Positions 52,879-64,000 of a stretch of 64,000 nucleotides of DNA are shown piece by piece (within the stretch, counting starts at the first letter, position 1; every line of letters begins with the position of its first letter). The stretch is taken from the NCBI GenBank assembly GCA_964036275.1, contig OZ038438.1:1116001-1180000 (forward strand), read 5' to 3'. The stretch comes from Litoditis marina (Eukaryota; Nematoda; Chromadorea; Rhabditida; Rhabditidae). The position numbers were made by a program, and so were the translations under genes. A model generated the notes under the pieces. The model was not told the DNA's origin. It worked only from the letters and a program-made list of their open reading frames with translations, and made no database searches.

Positions 52879-55800
52879 TCACAAGGGTGAGCTGCGCATC
52901 GAGTTGAGTTCGGTGAGTAGTTCGGTGCGCGCGGCGGGCGTCTGGCGCGCCGTGGAGCGACGCGATCGCTCGGAGACCGTCACTCGCGTCTGGCAGATAG
53001 AATGGGTCGCGCCACGCTCTGCAACAAATGAAGAATCAATAAAAGTAGAATCGAATTTAGTCTTTGTAGTTGTTTTTGGGCCGTCCACCTTTTTATTTCT
53101 TTCAACTGGGGTAATGAGCTTAGTTTTGGGCCGTTATTACACTTTTGGGTAATGAAAAACTGATTATCAAGCAGAACATTCTGAAATTTGAGCGTTATGA
53201 AGTACATAGTTCCGGTCATTCCCACTGAGACTTGGCAGCGTGCCAATAAATATTTCAGGCTACATTTCACCAATTTGGATTTTTTCAAAAAACCGATCTC
53301 TGTTAGGGGTTGTTCTTTTTCAAAAGAACACGAAAATGAAAATTATTGTTAGAATACTTATGTATGCTCTGAGGACTGGTCTCCCGAAAATGTTGGCACG
53401 ATGCCAAGTGCCAACAGGTCTCAGTGCGTATGAAATTAGAGCTCATATTGCACTCACGATATCCGGGATGAAAACCGTTGCGGCGGAAAAGGGAGCGGAA
53501 GGCGGCGCGGAACCGGGCCGACATCAGGTTGTAGAGGATCGGGTTGATGGCGCAGTTTATGAAAATCATCGTCTTTGAGAAGAAGATGTACCTGAAAATA
53601 GGGTGTATACAGCTCAGTCTCGAGTCTTACCTCAGAAAGCACGTGAAAACACATACAAGAGAGTAGCTTCTCTGATTAACTGGTATAATTCATTATAGTG
53701 TTGTTATGTGAATGCGAACCCCCTTCGCTCGCGTTATTCGTTATGTGTTACGAATGTGAAACTATATGTTGCATTGCAGCCATAGAACGTGGTGACAATC
53801 TTTGTTTTCCGTAAAAGAGTTCATCTACTATATGACTTTCACATCCACTACTCTGTTGCAATTAAACTAGTTTTTCTTCAATAACATTATTTGAGAATTG
53901 AATAACACCACTTCATATTAATGGAAAGAATTGTTTGGTTGTGCAACTAACCAATCGGGATCCCATCTTGTCGCAGCGAAAGAGTTGTACATGACCATTG
54001 CTCGATAGGGGAGCCAACAAGTGGCGAACACCAACACAACCAGGGCCAGCATTTTCACCACCTAGATACTCCACGTTTTCTGATGCCACCTCATAGAGAA
54101 AATGTTAAATACAAGTTATACTACTATTTATTCATCAAATGCTGTCAGTAGCACTGAGAAAAAAGTCGAAACACGTGCAGCTATGAATTGAATGCTCAAC
54201 ATAAAAGAAGAAGAGAAACATCACGTTCTATATCCCTCGGGTCTGACCGAGCGAAAATGAAAAGAACGTGAACCGAATTTGTTTCATTAAAATCTATGAT
54301 TCTTTTTATGAGACACACTGCGGGGATTGCCATTTTCAGATTGACATAAACAAATTAACGTGAAAAATCATATGAGCTCTGCAGGCTTATTCTAATAGTA
54401 GAACCTTAACCTAAAATAAGAACTCGACTTGCCTGATTTTTCCCCCTGCCAGTGTTCCTTCTACCCGATATTTGGCATTCGCCTCCAGCGGCCATTGTCA
54501 TCGATTCTGTCGTTGACCCTGAAAAATATGGTTATTTTTTCATGATCATTTATTCAATTATGAACTATTATCAATTAGGATCATCTCTGGCCTCATTTCA
54601 CCAAATCCCACTATTTTCCACCATGTGGTAATAAATAATGCAAACAATATGTCAAATGATGAAACTCAAAGTATTCGATTGTTGATAAGCCCCCATTTGT
54701 GATTTGTTGTCTGTGCAATAACTTCAGAAATTACTATGCAATTTCAAAAAAGGCATAGGGAACATCCCAGTACGTTGAACGTGATTGATATAGTCTGTTT
54801 CACCAATCGATGTACTCCTACAGTAATCCGTCAATTATTCAAGGGGGTGTTTTCTAATGAAAAAGTCATTACTTTGGTTCCAAATTTTCAGAGTTAGTAG
54901 TAGAAAACATGCAGAAGACACTATGAACATTTTGAGGCGTTCTGAATACGGTAATATAGTAAACGTTGACCTGGAAGTGTTAGCAGATTACTGTAGAGGG
55001 TTATAAGTGCGTGGAACAAACTATAGTCGCGACTGCTGACAGACCCATCATTTAGTTCGAGTAAACTGGCCTTTGGGTTTGACAGACTGTTTCAGTTTGT
55101 CCCCACAATCGGACAAAGTGACCGCTATTTTGCCGTAGATTATACAGTTGACGAACATTGGTATCGTGTAGAAGGTGAAAAAATCACCGAGGAACATCAC
55201 CTGAAACCGTCGTGGTTATCTGTATGCCTTTGTGGTATCACTTCATTTCCTCTGTGCTATACACTGTCTTCAAGAAGCTAGGCGAAGCTTCATCACTTGT
55301 TCACCACAAAAGGCAACAAATTATCATACATGATCATTTCGATACTGTTCTACCGTAACCAATAAACACTGTGACTTTGGATTTGCTGGAACCAACTATG
55401 TGGGTATACTCTTTTTTCGTGTGGTTTTCTCAATGGAACGCTTTGAAACGGAACTACTGCAATCGTTTGTGTAGTTTGATTAGAGATGAATAAAAGGTGC
55501 TGGGTGCCGACAGTTGCTCAACTACAAATAAGTATTATAAGGTCTCTAACTATACATATATATCATGACAGGATACCTTATATGTCCAATTGTCTCTATC
55601 CAGTTTGAAGGAGCAGAATCGTCCCTCGCTGTCCTCTATCACACTGGCCAGGTACAACCACGGGGAATTGTAGATGATCGACAGCGTCCAGATGGCGAAA
55701 ATGATCAGACGAGCGCGCTTCACCGTGCATATTGAGCTGGAATTTCAAGGGAGTTGGAGGAGGACATAGGTGGGGGTGACTGTGTCACATTGTTCTGCTG

Positions 55801-58800
55801 ATTACGGTACTTGTTCGTGATATATACTGAACTTCGGAAGAAAAGACAACAGATACATCAGAGAAGCCAACCACATCATGTGAAAGTATGCATGTAATAG
55901 TACCCTGCAACTGGACATATGAACTATGAACAAATGAAAATTTGTTCTTTTCTAGTACAAATAACACGTTCAGTGGTACATGTTCCTGTAGATGTCTCAC
56001 GGTTCTCATTATTTTCAAGCGTGGGAGTTAGTTGACGTACCGAGCACGATACGGGTGACATATCCCGATGAATCTCTCTACTGTGAACGCAGTAATGGAC
56101 AGAGACGACGAGTTGATTGCTAGGTACGGCAAGTAGGTGAAGATCGCACACCCTGGAAAATATTGGTAACAATGGTCCGATAGTCTCTTCCACGCAATTA
56201 GAGTCCTCAAAGGAGACCGGAGGGCAACATGGTTTCTCGTAAAACTGATGTATCCTACTTTCGATTGGATACGTTGCGTGTTGCGCGCCATTGTCATGTG
56301 AATGTCACGTGGGCTGATCAAACTAATATACAAGTTATTTGAGCTCTCTGATGTCAATACAGTCAAAATCAGCCCCAAACCAAAACCTCTGCTCAAGTTG
56401 TGATCCGGTCTCCTTTAACAGTAAGATGTTTCAGCTTCCCAGGCCGTTTATGGGCATGTAACAGATTTTGGGAAAATTCCAAGTCTGTGTCTTCAATACA
56501 ACAACATACTATTCTCCAAGAGGACGGATACAACTGAATAACATAGTATAGGCACCATCAAAATTCAAATATTATTATGTTTTGTTTTTCTTTTGCTAAT
56601 TCTAATCATTGTGTTCAGCTAACATTTCTCTGTATTAGGTTGCTGGAAGTGACTAAGTGATATGGGAAATCCCCTACACCAAACGATTTCCTCCCCTACA
56701 CCAAACGATTTCCCAGTTTTGAACCTTGAAAACTATCTCGAATCAAAGTGACTCGAATCAAACAGACTCAAACCCTTCTTATATTCTCACCAAAGCTTCC
56801 GAACACATATTCCGTCGCTTGAACATGGAGATATGATAGTTCGGTTGGAGCTGTCGCTATGAAAAACAGTGTGTCACTGACAGCTAGCGACACCAAGTAG
56901 CAGTTGGTTGGAGTTTTCTGAAATAACACTACGTTAAAACACAATTTAATGCTCAAGTACTGAATCAGAACTAGTACCATTCGCAGTTACGATTTGCATC
57001 CAATTAATTGTGTTACAAACTACAGCTGAACACACAAGTACATTGACTTATCTTGTCTGAATTTGCAAGACATTTGGAAAAACAGTAAAAACAGGATTTA
57101 CAATCAGTCAATTTCAGTACAAATTCTAGTTCGGTTCGCAGTTCTAGTTGGGCAGTTTTTCTATCTCATGGAACCTAACTCAACTCATTCCTAAGGCAGA
57201 AATCGCGGGATCGAAATATGATTATCCGGGCATTGTGGGAGTTCTAAGTTTTTATCCCTACGGGTCAATCAAGCCGAAAGTCTTTTACGAAATTTCAATC
57301 TTTTGTAAAAGCTAGATGGAATAGTTGAAATCGTACTATAGGAAATGAATGAATCTTATTCGAGGTTCGGTCTTGAAGAATGGTACAATTATTGAAAAAT
57401 ATGTCCCAACTGCGCCGGAACCGAACAAAAATTGTGTCAAAGGCTTTCTACAGCAATCCCTATACAGAGAAAATGTAGTTTAATTGGTCTCCAAACAGAG
57501 GTATCTGCGACTACAGCTGCAGTCGTTTTCACAAGTATGACGTAGGTTCGCTGAAAGTACACCTGATGATTACCGCCGCAAAAATTAGCTGGCACACTTT
57601 CTATGAGCTCAATTTGATATGGGAATGAGGGATATTAATAGTCAGGTGGAACGGGAGCGTTGAATGAGTTACATGAGAACTAGCCTTGTACTTGACTATT
57701 TCCAAAACTCGGAACCTCTTAACTCAAACACGTGAAATATTGAACCTCCATCCCCTACGGACAGTCTCTCTAAGATTGATAATGTGAAATGTGAGATTCG
57801 ATTGTTATAATGTCATAAATGAAGTAAAACACGGCTGAAATAGTAAATATTATTCTTATTTGATTCGCAAGCACCCACCATTCCTTTCACTTTGAAGACA
57901 ACAGTGATGACCAGCACATTGCCGATGATTCCCACCAAGGAAAGGAAGGAAAATATGAATGTCATGACAACTCTGGTCATCGTCGCGTATTGGGCATCAG
58001 ATGAGGTCTTTGTCAGGTCACTGAAAATTCCTAGTTATTTCGGGTCAAACCTGATTGAAGTCTCTATTCGTTCAAATGGAAAAAATGTTCAATTTGCAAA
58101 TAGTAACTTTTTCTCAAAAAATTTTGTAGTTTGATTCCGAATGTCCATTAAGTTATCTTGCAAATTTCAGAGGGACTAGACAGATGGTTGATTATGAAGA
58201 TGAATAACCTTCCTGAACGATGACAAACCCTCTAGAACTTTTCAATTTGTAAAAGGTTAGCTTTCTCCAAAACAATGCATATACTGTATGACTGTATGTT
58301 TCCCGATCCCTTTATTTTTGTAGTCTGGTCCCGTTGGTTTCCGGTCGTCATTGGTGAACGATAGAGTGTATAGAGATCAGCTATACTTCTAGTCAATTGC
58401 ACAGTCACGTAACACATGTTAAACACAGAACAACGCACGAATATGCAATGACAAAGTGCACGATGTCTCATTAGAATGCCAAGTGGCTGTTCAAATAACT
58501 TCAAGTACCCAACTGAGACATTGTGCATTCCTACAAAACTGGACTTGGGCAGCTTGCCAATCTGAATTCGAGGCAGTTTTTGAACATGATGAAATACTTC
58601 AAAACAATAGAAATTTATGTGAAGGATTCTTCTCCTTCGTTATAATTCGTATTCAGGGAAACGTTCTGTAAAATACATGTTTTCTCTGAATAACAGTCTT
58701 CCGAAGTTTTTGGCACGCTGCCAACGAGTCCAGTTGGGAAATGTGAGCACTGTACCTGCAGTCGTGGGGAGAGAAGCCCTCCGGATATGGTAGTTGGCCG

Positions 58801-58841
58801 GAACAGATGGCCTCCAGCACGTAGTTGGACACATTCGCCAT
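52879..58841 (-). CDS. thyrotropin-releasing-hormone-receptor-like class A GPCR
   Basis: Ten exons in transcript order: 58841-58756, 58020-57879, 56917-56791, 56152-56041, 55736-55577, 55200-(55107 or 55071), 54518-54433, 54061-53952, 53591-53458 and 53018-52879; about 396-408 aa. All seven helices are visible: GIIGNVLVITVVF (TM1), KTPTNCYLVSLAVSD (TM2), CAIFTYLPYLAINSSSLSIT with ERF at TM3, RARLIIFAIWTLSIIYN (TM4), GDFFTFYTIPMFVNCIIYGK (TM5), VVKMLALVVLVFATCWLPYR (TM6) and NCAINPILYNLMSARFRAAF (TM7 with NPxxY form). KMLALVV...CWLPYR and INPILYNLMSARFRAAFR are close to TRH receptors. Its ligand would be a TRH-like peptide and coupling probably through Gq, both by family inference. DRY is replaced by ERF. 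The intron after exon 7 is GC-AG. The end of exon 6 in loop 3 is unresolved: two donors keep frame. Confidence 0.92.
53223..53426. mobile_element. MITE with CACTGAGAC ends, copy 2 (receptor last intron)
   Basis: CACTGAGACTTGGCAGCGTG and CCAACAGGTCTCAGTG form the ends, with the inner pair GCGTGCCAA and TTGGCACGATGCCAA as in copy 1. It ends about 30 nt from an exon (53458). Confidence 0.78.
54419..54433 (-). other. GC-AG intron donor in the receptor gene
   Basis: On the minus strand exon 7 ends AAAATCAG and the intron begins GCAAGTCGAG. The extended AG|GCAAGT match is the usual compensating consensus for a GC donor, and only this junction keeps frame into TM6. Confidence 0.75.
55468..55528. 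repeat. short TGTAGTTTGATC-type element
   Basis: GTGTAGTTTGATTAGAG opens and GCTCAACTACAAATA closes a unit of about 60 bp in a receptor intron, another member of the tiny inverted-end family. Confidence 0.5.
58389..58500. mobile_element. MITE with ATAGTCACGT ends, copy 3 (receptor intron 1)
   Basis: GTCAATTGCACAGTCACGTA and AAAGTGCACGATGTCTCATT match copy 1 in the same orientation. The right end is degraded. Confidence 0.65.
58538..58735. mobile_element. MITE with CACTGAGAC-like ends, copy 3 (receptor intron 1)
   Basis: ACTGGACTTGGGCAGCTTGC and GGCACGCTGCCAACGAGTCC form the ends, diverged from copies 1 and 2. It stops about 20 nt from the end of exon 1 (58756). Confidence 0.6.
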
Positions 58842-59766
58842 TTCGAAGAGGAACCAACTTCTATCGGTTATCTCTCACTTTGCAAGATGCCGCGACTGAA
58901 ATAACGGGGTGTAAATAGCCGAAATAAGAGTGTAGATCAGTATTTAGTCCAATATGATAGCAAACAAGAAAAAAGATTGAGGAACCGCTCTTTAATACTG
59001 GTTAAAAACCAAAACAAGTTCAAGATTGTTTAACTTGTAATATATAAGGTTACACAACATTATATAGATGGCGATATAAGATAATTGAGGCTGAATGAAA
59101 AAAATTCCGAGAGAGTAGTGGCTCGCAGTACTGTACATCTCAGTTTCAGCTGTGCAAACATTAAAGTAAAGGCTAAAAGGCTTGACAACAACACAGAAAT
59201 AAGACGATTTGCACACAGTATGAAACGAAACACTAACTTGATAAAGTTGTAGGGTTGTAGCCCATAAGAATCTTTGTTCACGAATGAATACCATATATTA
59301 CTTTCAGTCTGCACTTTTTTTTTATTTGTAGCCGTGGGTAAAACAACCAGGAAAGTTTCTAGGAAACCGATTAGATAAACTTGCAGCACAAACTTCTGTT
59401 CCAAACTTCTGGAGAATGGTTGTAAACATGTGCCCTCGTTAATAATATAACGTTTATTGCGCATAGAATACATGACAAAAAGTAGTAAAACTAACTACTT
59501 AAGTTATTACAAGGTCCTATGACAAAACGTATAGATTGTATGTTAAATGTACAACCTACTTACAAGGAAACGTTGATCAGACTACAAAGTACAAAGAAAG
59601 TCGAGATGAGCGTGGGTCAGAGAGAGTTTCCGTACCGCTCTACAGTGATAGTACTTCTTCAGAGGGTAGAAACAATTTAAGTGTATGATTCGTCAGACCT
59701 GCGGGTATTCTATTCGGTTTTATATGTAGTATTACAGTGATTATCTATTTAATTGGTGTCCGATGC
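58842..59766. other. upstream region of the receptor gene
   Basis: Expected to hold the receptor promoter and 5' UTR. No coding exon, TATA box or other element can be placed with confidence. Confidence 0.4.
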
Positions 59767-60105
59767 TTAACTTTGACCACACAATGATGGGGTGTCATGG
59801 TTTTTAACCACGCTTTCTCGCCCTATGCTAAAGTGCCGTTCAATTAGTTGGTGGAAGGTTAGTGAGCACAGGAAAATCTCATCTGCCCAATCTCTTAATA
59901 TACTCCAAAGCCTGCTTATTTCTGGCAACGTGTCGATGAGTGCGTCTACAAAGCCGGAATAGGCATCAGATACCAGACTGCGAAACAAATCTTCGAGAAG
60001 AACAACGCCGGGAACATTTACTTTTTTGGATTCTTCGAAATGACGCGTCAAAAACTCTCGGAATACCGTGAATCCCCCCCCCCCATCGTCAAAAAGGAGA
60101 GGCAT
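59767..60105 (-). CDS. uncertain 112-residue open frame
   Basis: A single open frame with protein-like, amphipathic composition (GVVLLEDLFRSLVSDAYSGF, FVDALIDTLPEISRLWSILR, FHQLIERHFSIGRESVVKNH). I recognise no family and find no splice partners. Against it, the GGGG near its start is encoded by a poly-G tract, and an in-frame stop lies a short way upstream. It could be a fragment of a decayed element or a terminal exon of an unseen gene. Confidence 0.2.
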   Translation of the reverse strand: MPLLFDDGGGGFTVFREFLTRHFEESKKVNVPGVVLLEDLFRSLVSDAYSGFVDALIDTLPEISRLWSILRDWADEIFLCSLTFHQLIERHFSIGRESVVKNHDTPSLCGQS

Positions 60106-60704
60106 AGACCTCGTGAGCCGGTTCCCGCGAGAAGCATCACTCTCTCGATTCTATTTTCGTGTATTGATCGCGCGCATACAGTAGGGAGTGGTGAAAGGCG
60201 TGTGAAACAGTCTAAGATCGCACTAACCAAACGAAGTGTGTGAGAAGAATCGCGTGTCCAAGTGGATTATTTGAACAGATTATGGACTAAGATGAAAAAA
60301 CGCAATAAGGCGGGAAAGCGGGCGCCGTTCGCCGAGCACAAAACTCATATCGGAGCAGCGTCTAATTGGTTCTTCAACAACTAGCAAATCGGGCGAGAAC
60401 GCACGGTAACTCGATTGTCTTCACTATCAATGTAGCGGGGCCGAGAGGTATTATTCGAACGGAAGACTACTTTGCACAGACGAAAACGAACACGTATACT
60501 ATTTTCGTCTGACCGTCGTACGAATTCTGTCGAAGGGAAAATTATGAAAGATTGTATTTACGATGGAACGAGCTGGTAGAAACTGAAACTTAAGACTGCA
60601 TGAGTGCATGCAAGAATATGAGATGTATAACCGATTTTTGCGAAATTTCTAGGAATAATCGGGTGAAATCGAACCTAACGAACCACGCCACCAACAAGAC
60701 CCAG

Positions 60705-60766
60705 TTGTCGGAAGTACACCAGCTAAACTGTTGGCCCCTACAGTTTCGCTGGTGTACTTCCGATAA
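60705..60766 (+). ncRNA. strong stem-loop, possible microRNA precursor
   Basis: TCGGAAGTACACCAGC on the 5' side pairs fully with GCTGGTGTACTTCCGA on the 3' side, followed by a single mismatch and then AAACTGT with ACAGTTT around an 8-nt loop. The stem has about 26 pairs in a 62-nt hairpin, the size and near-perfect form of a microRNA precursor. A tiny foldback transposon is the main alternative. Confidence 0.35.
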
Positions 60767-60997
60767 GCTAAGCTTCCATCTTTTTGGAACAACGACTAAA
60801 TATTTTGCATGCACCGGATGAATTGGTTCATTGGACTGAAAACACGAATTTGGGAGATTGGTGGGCGCGCGCATCTGATTACTAATAATTAGCAGTGCTC
60901 TTCGAGATGAAACCGATTCTATACAAACGAGCGCCAGAAAAAAGGACGACGGACGATTGGGCACAACCATATCGAGCACACGTCTCGTACCAATCCA

Positions 60998-61024
60998 CAC
61001 ACGTTTTGTACTACAAAACGTGTG
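60998..61024. repeat. 27-nt palindrome
   Basis: CACACGTTTTGTA, one central C, then TACAAAACGTGTG: perfect 13-nt arms. Confidence 0.85.
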
Positions 61025-62582
61025 ACAAACAATGGGATTCGTATATAATTTATGATTCAATTCTTAGTTGAGGTGAACAATGTAGTTTCATCGGATTTAC
61101 GGTCCGTACTAAGCAAGAAAGAGGACAACTGTGCACAGTGCATGTTGCTTAATCCTACTGTGTGTAGTTTGGTCGCACTGCGTTTTCGTCCAAATACGTA
61201 TGTCTCTGCGGTGTATGCATAAAAACTACAACTAGAAAACATACCACCATCCAAAAGTCCTAGTGACACAATTATATTTTGTTCAAATAAAATAACCTAA
61301 TATAATACGGTATGTTCAATGATCTCATCATCGTACGCTGCTTTGCTGACACTCAAGGACACTGGGGCTAAAACCGAACTTCAGATTCTTGAGCCACAAC
61401 TTGGAACGCTGGACTTTAGGTATAAGCGAGAGGCTAAATGACTTTCGGGGAGCCAAGAGTTGATAATAAAAAAGGGTTACGCGTAGATTGGAAAAGCATT
61501 CTCGAGCAGCGTGCGAAATTAGCTCCTTTCAGCGACATCTTTTTGGGTGGCTAGCGTATGAATAGAGAGACGTTCTTACTCGGAAGACTCGCCTCGCGAA
61601 CGAACATCGAATTATTGTTCAGACTATCAATTATTCATCAACTTTGTTCACCATTATTCAACAATCCGAGTTGTGTGCTGATACGGAATGTTATAGGCGG
61701 TGAACAAGTCTCGGTATCATTTAGTTCATTAAAAGGCACATGAATCAAAGTACGAACTTTTTAGAGCAACCCCACTTGGTGACTTTATCGAAATTTCATC
61801 ATTAACATCTCTCTAACCTTGAATATTGTAGCCTGACAATACATGGAATAACAGCATAAGCGGGTAAGATATTGCCAGGAGGAATCTCACGAGGTTTACT
61901 GGCATGGCGGCTTAAATATGAGTGTAAGTATCATAGCAGAACTGTTATGCTACATTCGAAGTTGATGTACGCAATACCCTGGTAAAGCAAATTCTAGGAG
62001 TCAAAATTTAATTCTGGCACGTGCCCGACTACTTTGGCTCCGGGTAAAGTATATCCCAATTTGAATTTGTTAGGTTCTATGGGTGTGAATGAAATAAGCC
62101 AAAGTTATGAAACGAACTAAGCAAAATGAAGCCTAACTTAGCTTTCTCTTGTTTGCTGTATATGTCTTTCGTTAGTATCATTACTCCTGCTGGGGCACGT
62201 CGAGTCAAAAACAAATCGCTCGTATTTCGAACGAGTTTTAACAAATAGGCGCCACAATTATTAACATAATCATTAACTATTTTTGTCGTGTATCAACAGA
62301 AAACACTATTCGTGTTTTCGCAGCAATTCTCATTCATATAAAATACGGCTATTGTTTATGGTTGAGCTGCTTTATTTGGGTGTGCTGGCCCGATAGCTTT
62401 TTGAATGACTTATGACCGTACACTGAGTTGGGAGCCACTCCAAAATAAATGAAAGTTTAATAATAAAATGGAAGTGCTGTGAAATTCATGCACGTATAAA
62501 CGTGCATGTGAGTATTTTATCAACGCTCATTGTACTTCATCATATCTTTTATCGAATAGTACGATGCAATTTCACTAGAACT

Positions 62583-62704
62583 AGTTGAAGAGTCACGTAA
62601 AGTTAGCATTCAAATGACAAATCGTGCACTCTGTCATTGCACGTTCCTGAGTTCTGCTGTGTTTACCAGGCTTCAGGTGACTGTGCGATTGACTAACAGT
62701 CTCA
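62583..62704. mobile_element. MITE with ATAGTCACGT ends, copy 4
   Basis: GTTGAAGAGTCACGTAAAGT opens it; ATCGTGCACTCTGTCATTGC and GTTCTGCTGTGTTTACCAGG match the reverse complement of copy 1; CGATTGACTAACAGT closes it. Confidence 0.7.
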
Positions 62705-64000
62705 TTATGATTGCTACAACATACGGACAATGAATTATCATTATTATAGGCTCTGTCTATTCCGATCCCCTCAAGGCCGAACTGCGGCGAGAACAAATAA
62801 TGAAAAAGAGAAACATATTCCGAAATGATGAAGTATGACGTACGGATCGCGAGTTCGCACGGACTGAAATTTAATACGTATATGGAGATCACGGGCAGAA
62901 CAAATCAGAACACTATCCACTAGAAGTAGATGGAAAAGTCACGTACAACTTTGAGAGAAGCGTACATTTCATCATTACGTTTTTGTTAGGCAGAAAATAC
63001 TCAAGCAGAGAAGTTTGTTCCACGCACAAATAACTCTTTACAGTAGCTGAAAAACTTTTTAAGTGATTCAATTCTTTCGATATTTTGTTTTCTACGAACT
63101 CGCAAGACAACTCGGTCCGTTTATTGGAAACAGCTATATTGAACTAATGCGTGAACAAACTTGCCTAGGTTCTGTATTGCTAGGGTCACTAGAGTACATT
63201 TTCTACTCTGAAGGTTTTCCTAGCAAATCTGCCGGTCCAAAAACAATTTGCATGTGTACATACGAAGTCTAGAGAAAACATGTTTTCAGAGAAGGTTGAA
63301 TAGGCGTTCAATTTATAGCGAAATGCACAGGGCTGAATTCGAACTGAAAGGCTCTATTATAATGTCAAGTTGTGAAAAGCAACGACAAGCAGGAACATTC
63401 AGGGAATCATAGACACTACGAAGAGTATTCCAATCTTAATACATCATATTCACAATTAGCTGCAAGATACTAGAGTGGTATTTTCCAGCTTTCTGACTTG
63501 AGCTTAGTGCCATCTCGGTTTTGAAGTTCCACCTATTGCTCAGCGAAGTAATATAGCGTTTGATCTTTCCAAAGCAAGTACACACAGTGTATTTTCTCTC
63601 AATCGCGGGTTTTTTGTTTGATCCTGTCCTTTTTCAGTCAAAATTCGTAGAGTCTATGGCGTGATTCCAGAGCAAACCAGAACGCATATTTGCTCGTTGT
63701 ACTTGTGAAGTTAACGTGAAAGAAACGCTATTTATCAACTTAGCACAGAAACTATTGTATCAAATATTTCAAAATATATTTGAGTTCTATTGATTTGGGT
63801 AGCTGAAGATAACAACTACTTATTTTATATTATGATTCGAAGCATACTATTATTCTAGGTGAAAAGTAGATTGGTTCTCCGCATATATTGGTCATTGCGA
63901 ATGTCTTCGTTTAATTTCGCGTTCCCATGTGTCGAATGAACATGCACTTCCGTGAGAGCAACACATAGATTAACCCATTTTTTGCCCTCTTCTCTACTTC

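Larger units (their letters stand above)
60106..64000. other. gene-free right end with hairpins and repeats
   Basis: No supported exon chain on either strand. It contains the stem-loop at 60705-60766, a 27-nt palindrome at 60998-61024, a short TGTAGTTTGGTC element at 61163-61234, a palindrome at 62487-62508 and a MITE copy at 62583-62704. The longest open frame (60590-61060, minus) runs through the hairpin and is not coding-like. Confidence 0.5.

Noticed and set aside
60590..61060. 156-residue open frame on the minus strand
   Set aside because: It runs through the hairpin, so part of its sequence is just the palindrome read twice; no motif, no splice context.

Overview
This window is an animal (metazoan) nuclear chromosome segment, most likely from a nematode. 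Genes are split into many short exons with GT-AG introns, most of whose 3' ends match the nematode-like TTTTCAG acceptor. Two genes have a strong acceptor only 1 to 6 nt before the start codon, as expected for spliced-leader trans-splicing. The protein families (junctophilin, CD36/LIMP-2, TRH-receptor-like GPCR, taxilin) are all animal. I cannot name the species. A run of 200 Ns marks an assembly gap at 38278-38477.

Layout. 1-2849 (+): 3' part of a taxilin gene. 2897-7568: gene-free spacer. 7569-17912 (+): a complete 18-exon junctophilin gene (736 aa). 17913-21160: a tRNA-derived SINE and a 1.56 kb near-perfect foldback element. 21161-28588 (+): a complete 13-exon CD36/SR-B/LIMP-2-type receptor (565 aa). 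28589-30804: spacer with an LTR-like repeat and a 72-bp satellite. 30805-36971 (-): a gene of at least 13 exons that joins a divergent macro domain to a C-terminal half with the signature of a Ulp1/C48-type cysteine peptidase. 38478-42340 (+): a CR1-clade LINE whose ORF1 and ORF2 lie in one frame separated by a single UAG. 42341-50327: repeat-rich, gene-poor. 50328-51635 (+): a small secreted orphan protein (156 aa). 52879-58841 (-): a complete 10-exon TRH-receptor-like class A GPCR. 58842-64000: spacer with a strong hairpin and MITE copies.

I see no operon-like clustering; genes are several kb apart and separated by repeats. Taxilin is a vesicle-traffic adaptor, junctophilin tethers ER/SR to plasma membrane, the CD36-like protein is a lipid or lysosomal receptor and the GPCR is a neuropeptide receptor, so no common pathway is evident. 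What unifies the window is a dense set of small repeats: one tRNA-SINE family, at least four MITE or foldback families, and a very short (about 45-75 bp) terminal-inverted element. Many copies lie inside introns, some right next to splice sites. The two most unusual items are the macro/Ulp1-like fusion gene and the LINE with the in-frame UAG between its ORFs.

Exon coordinates were derived by hand from splice signals and frame continuity. All junctions listed keep frame unless stated. Protein family calls come from recognising sequence motifs, not from a database search.
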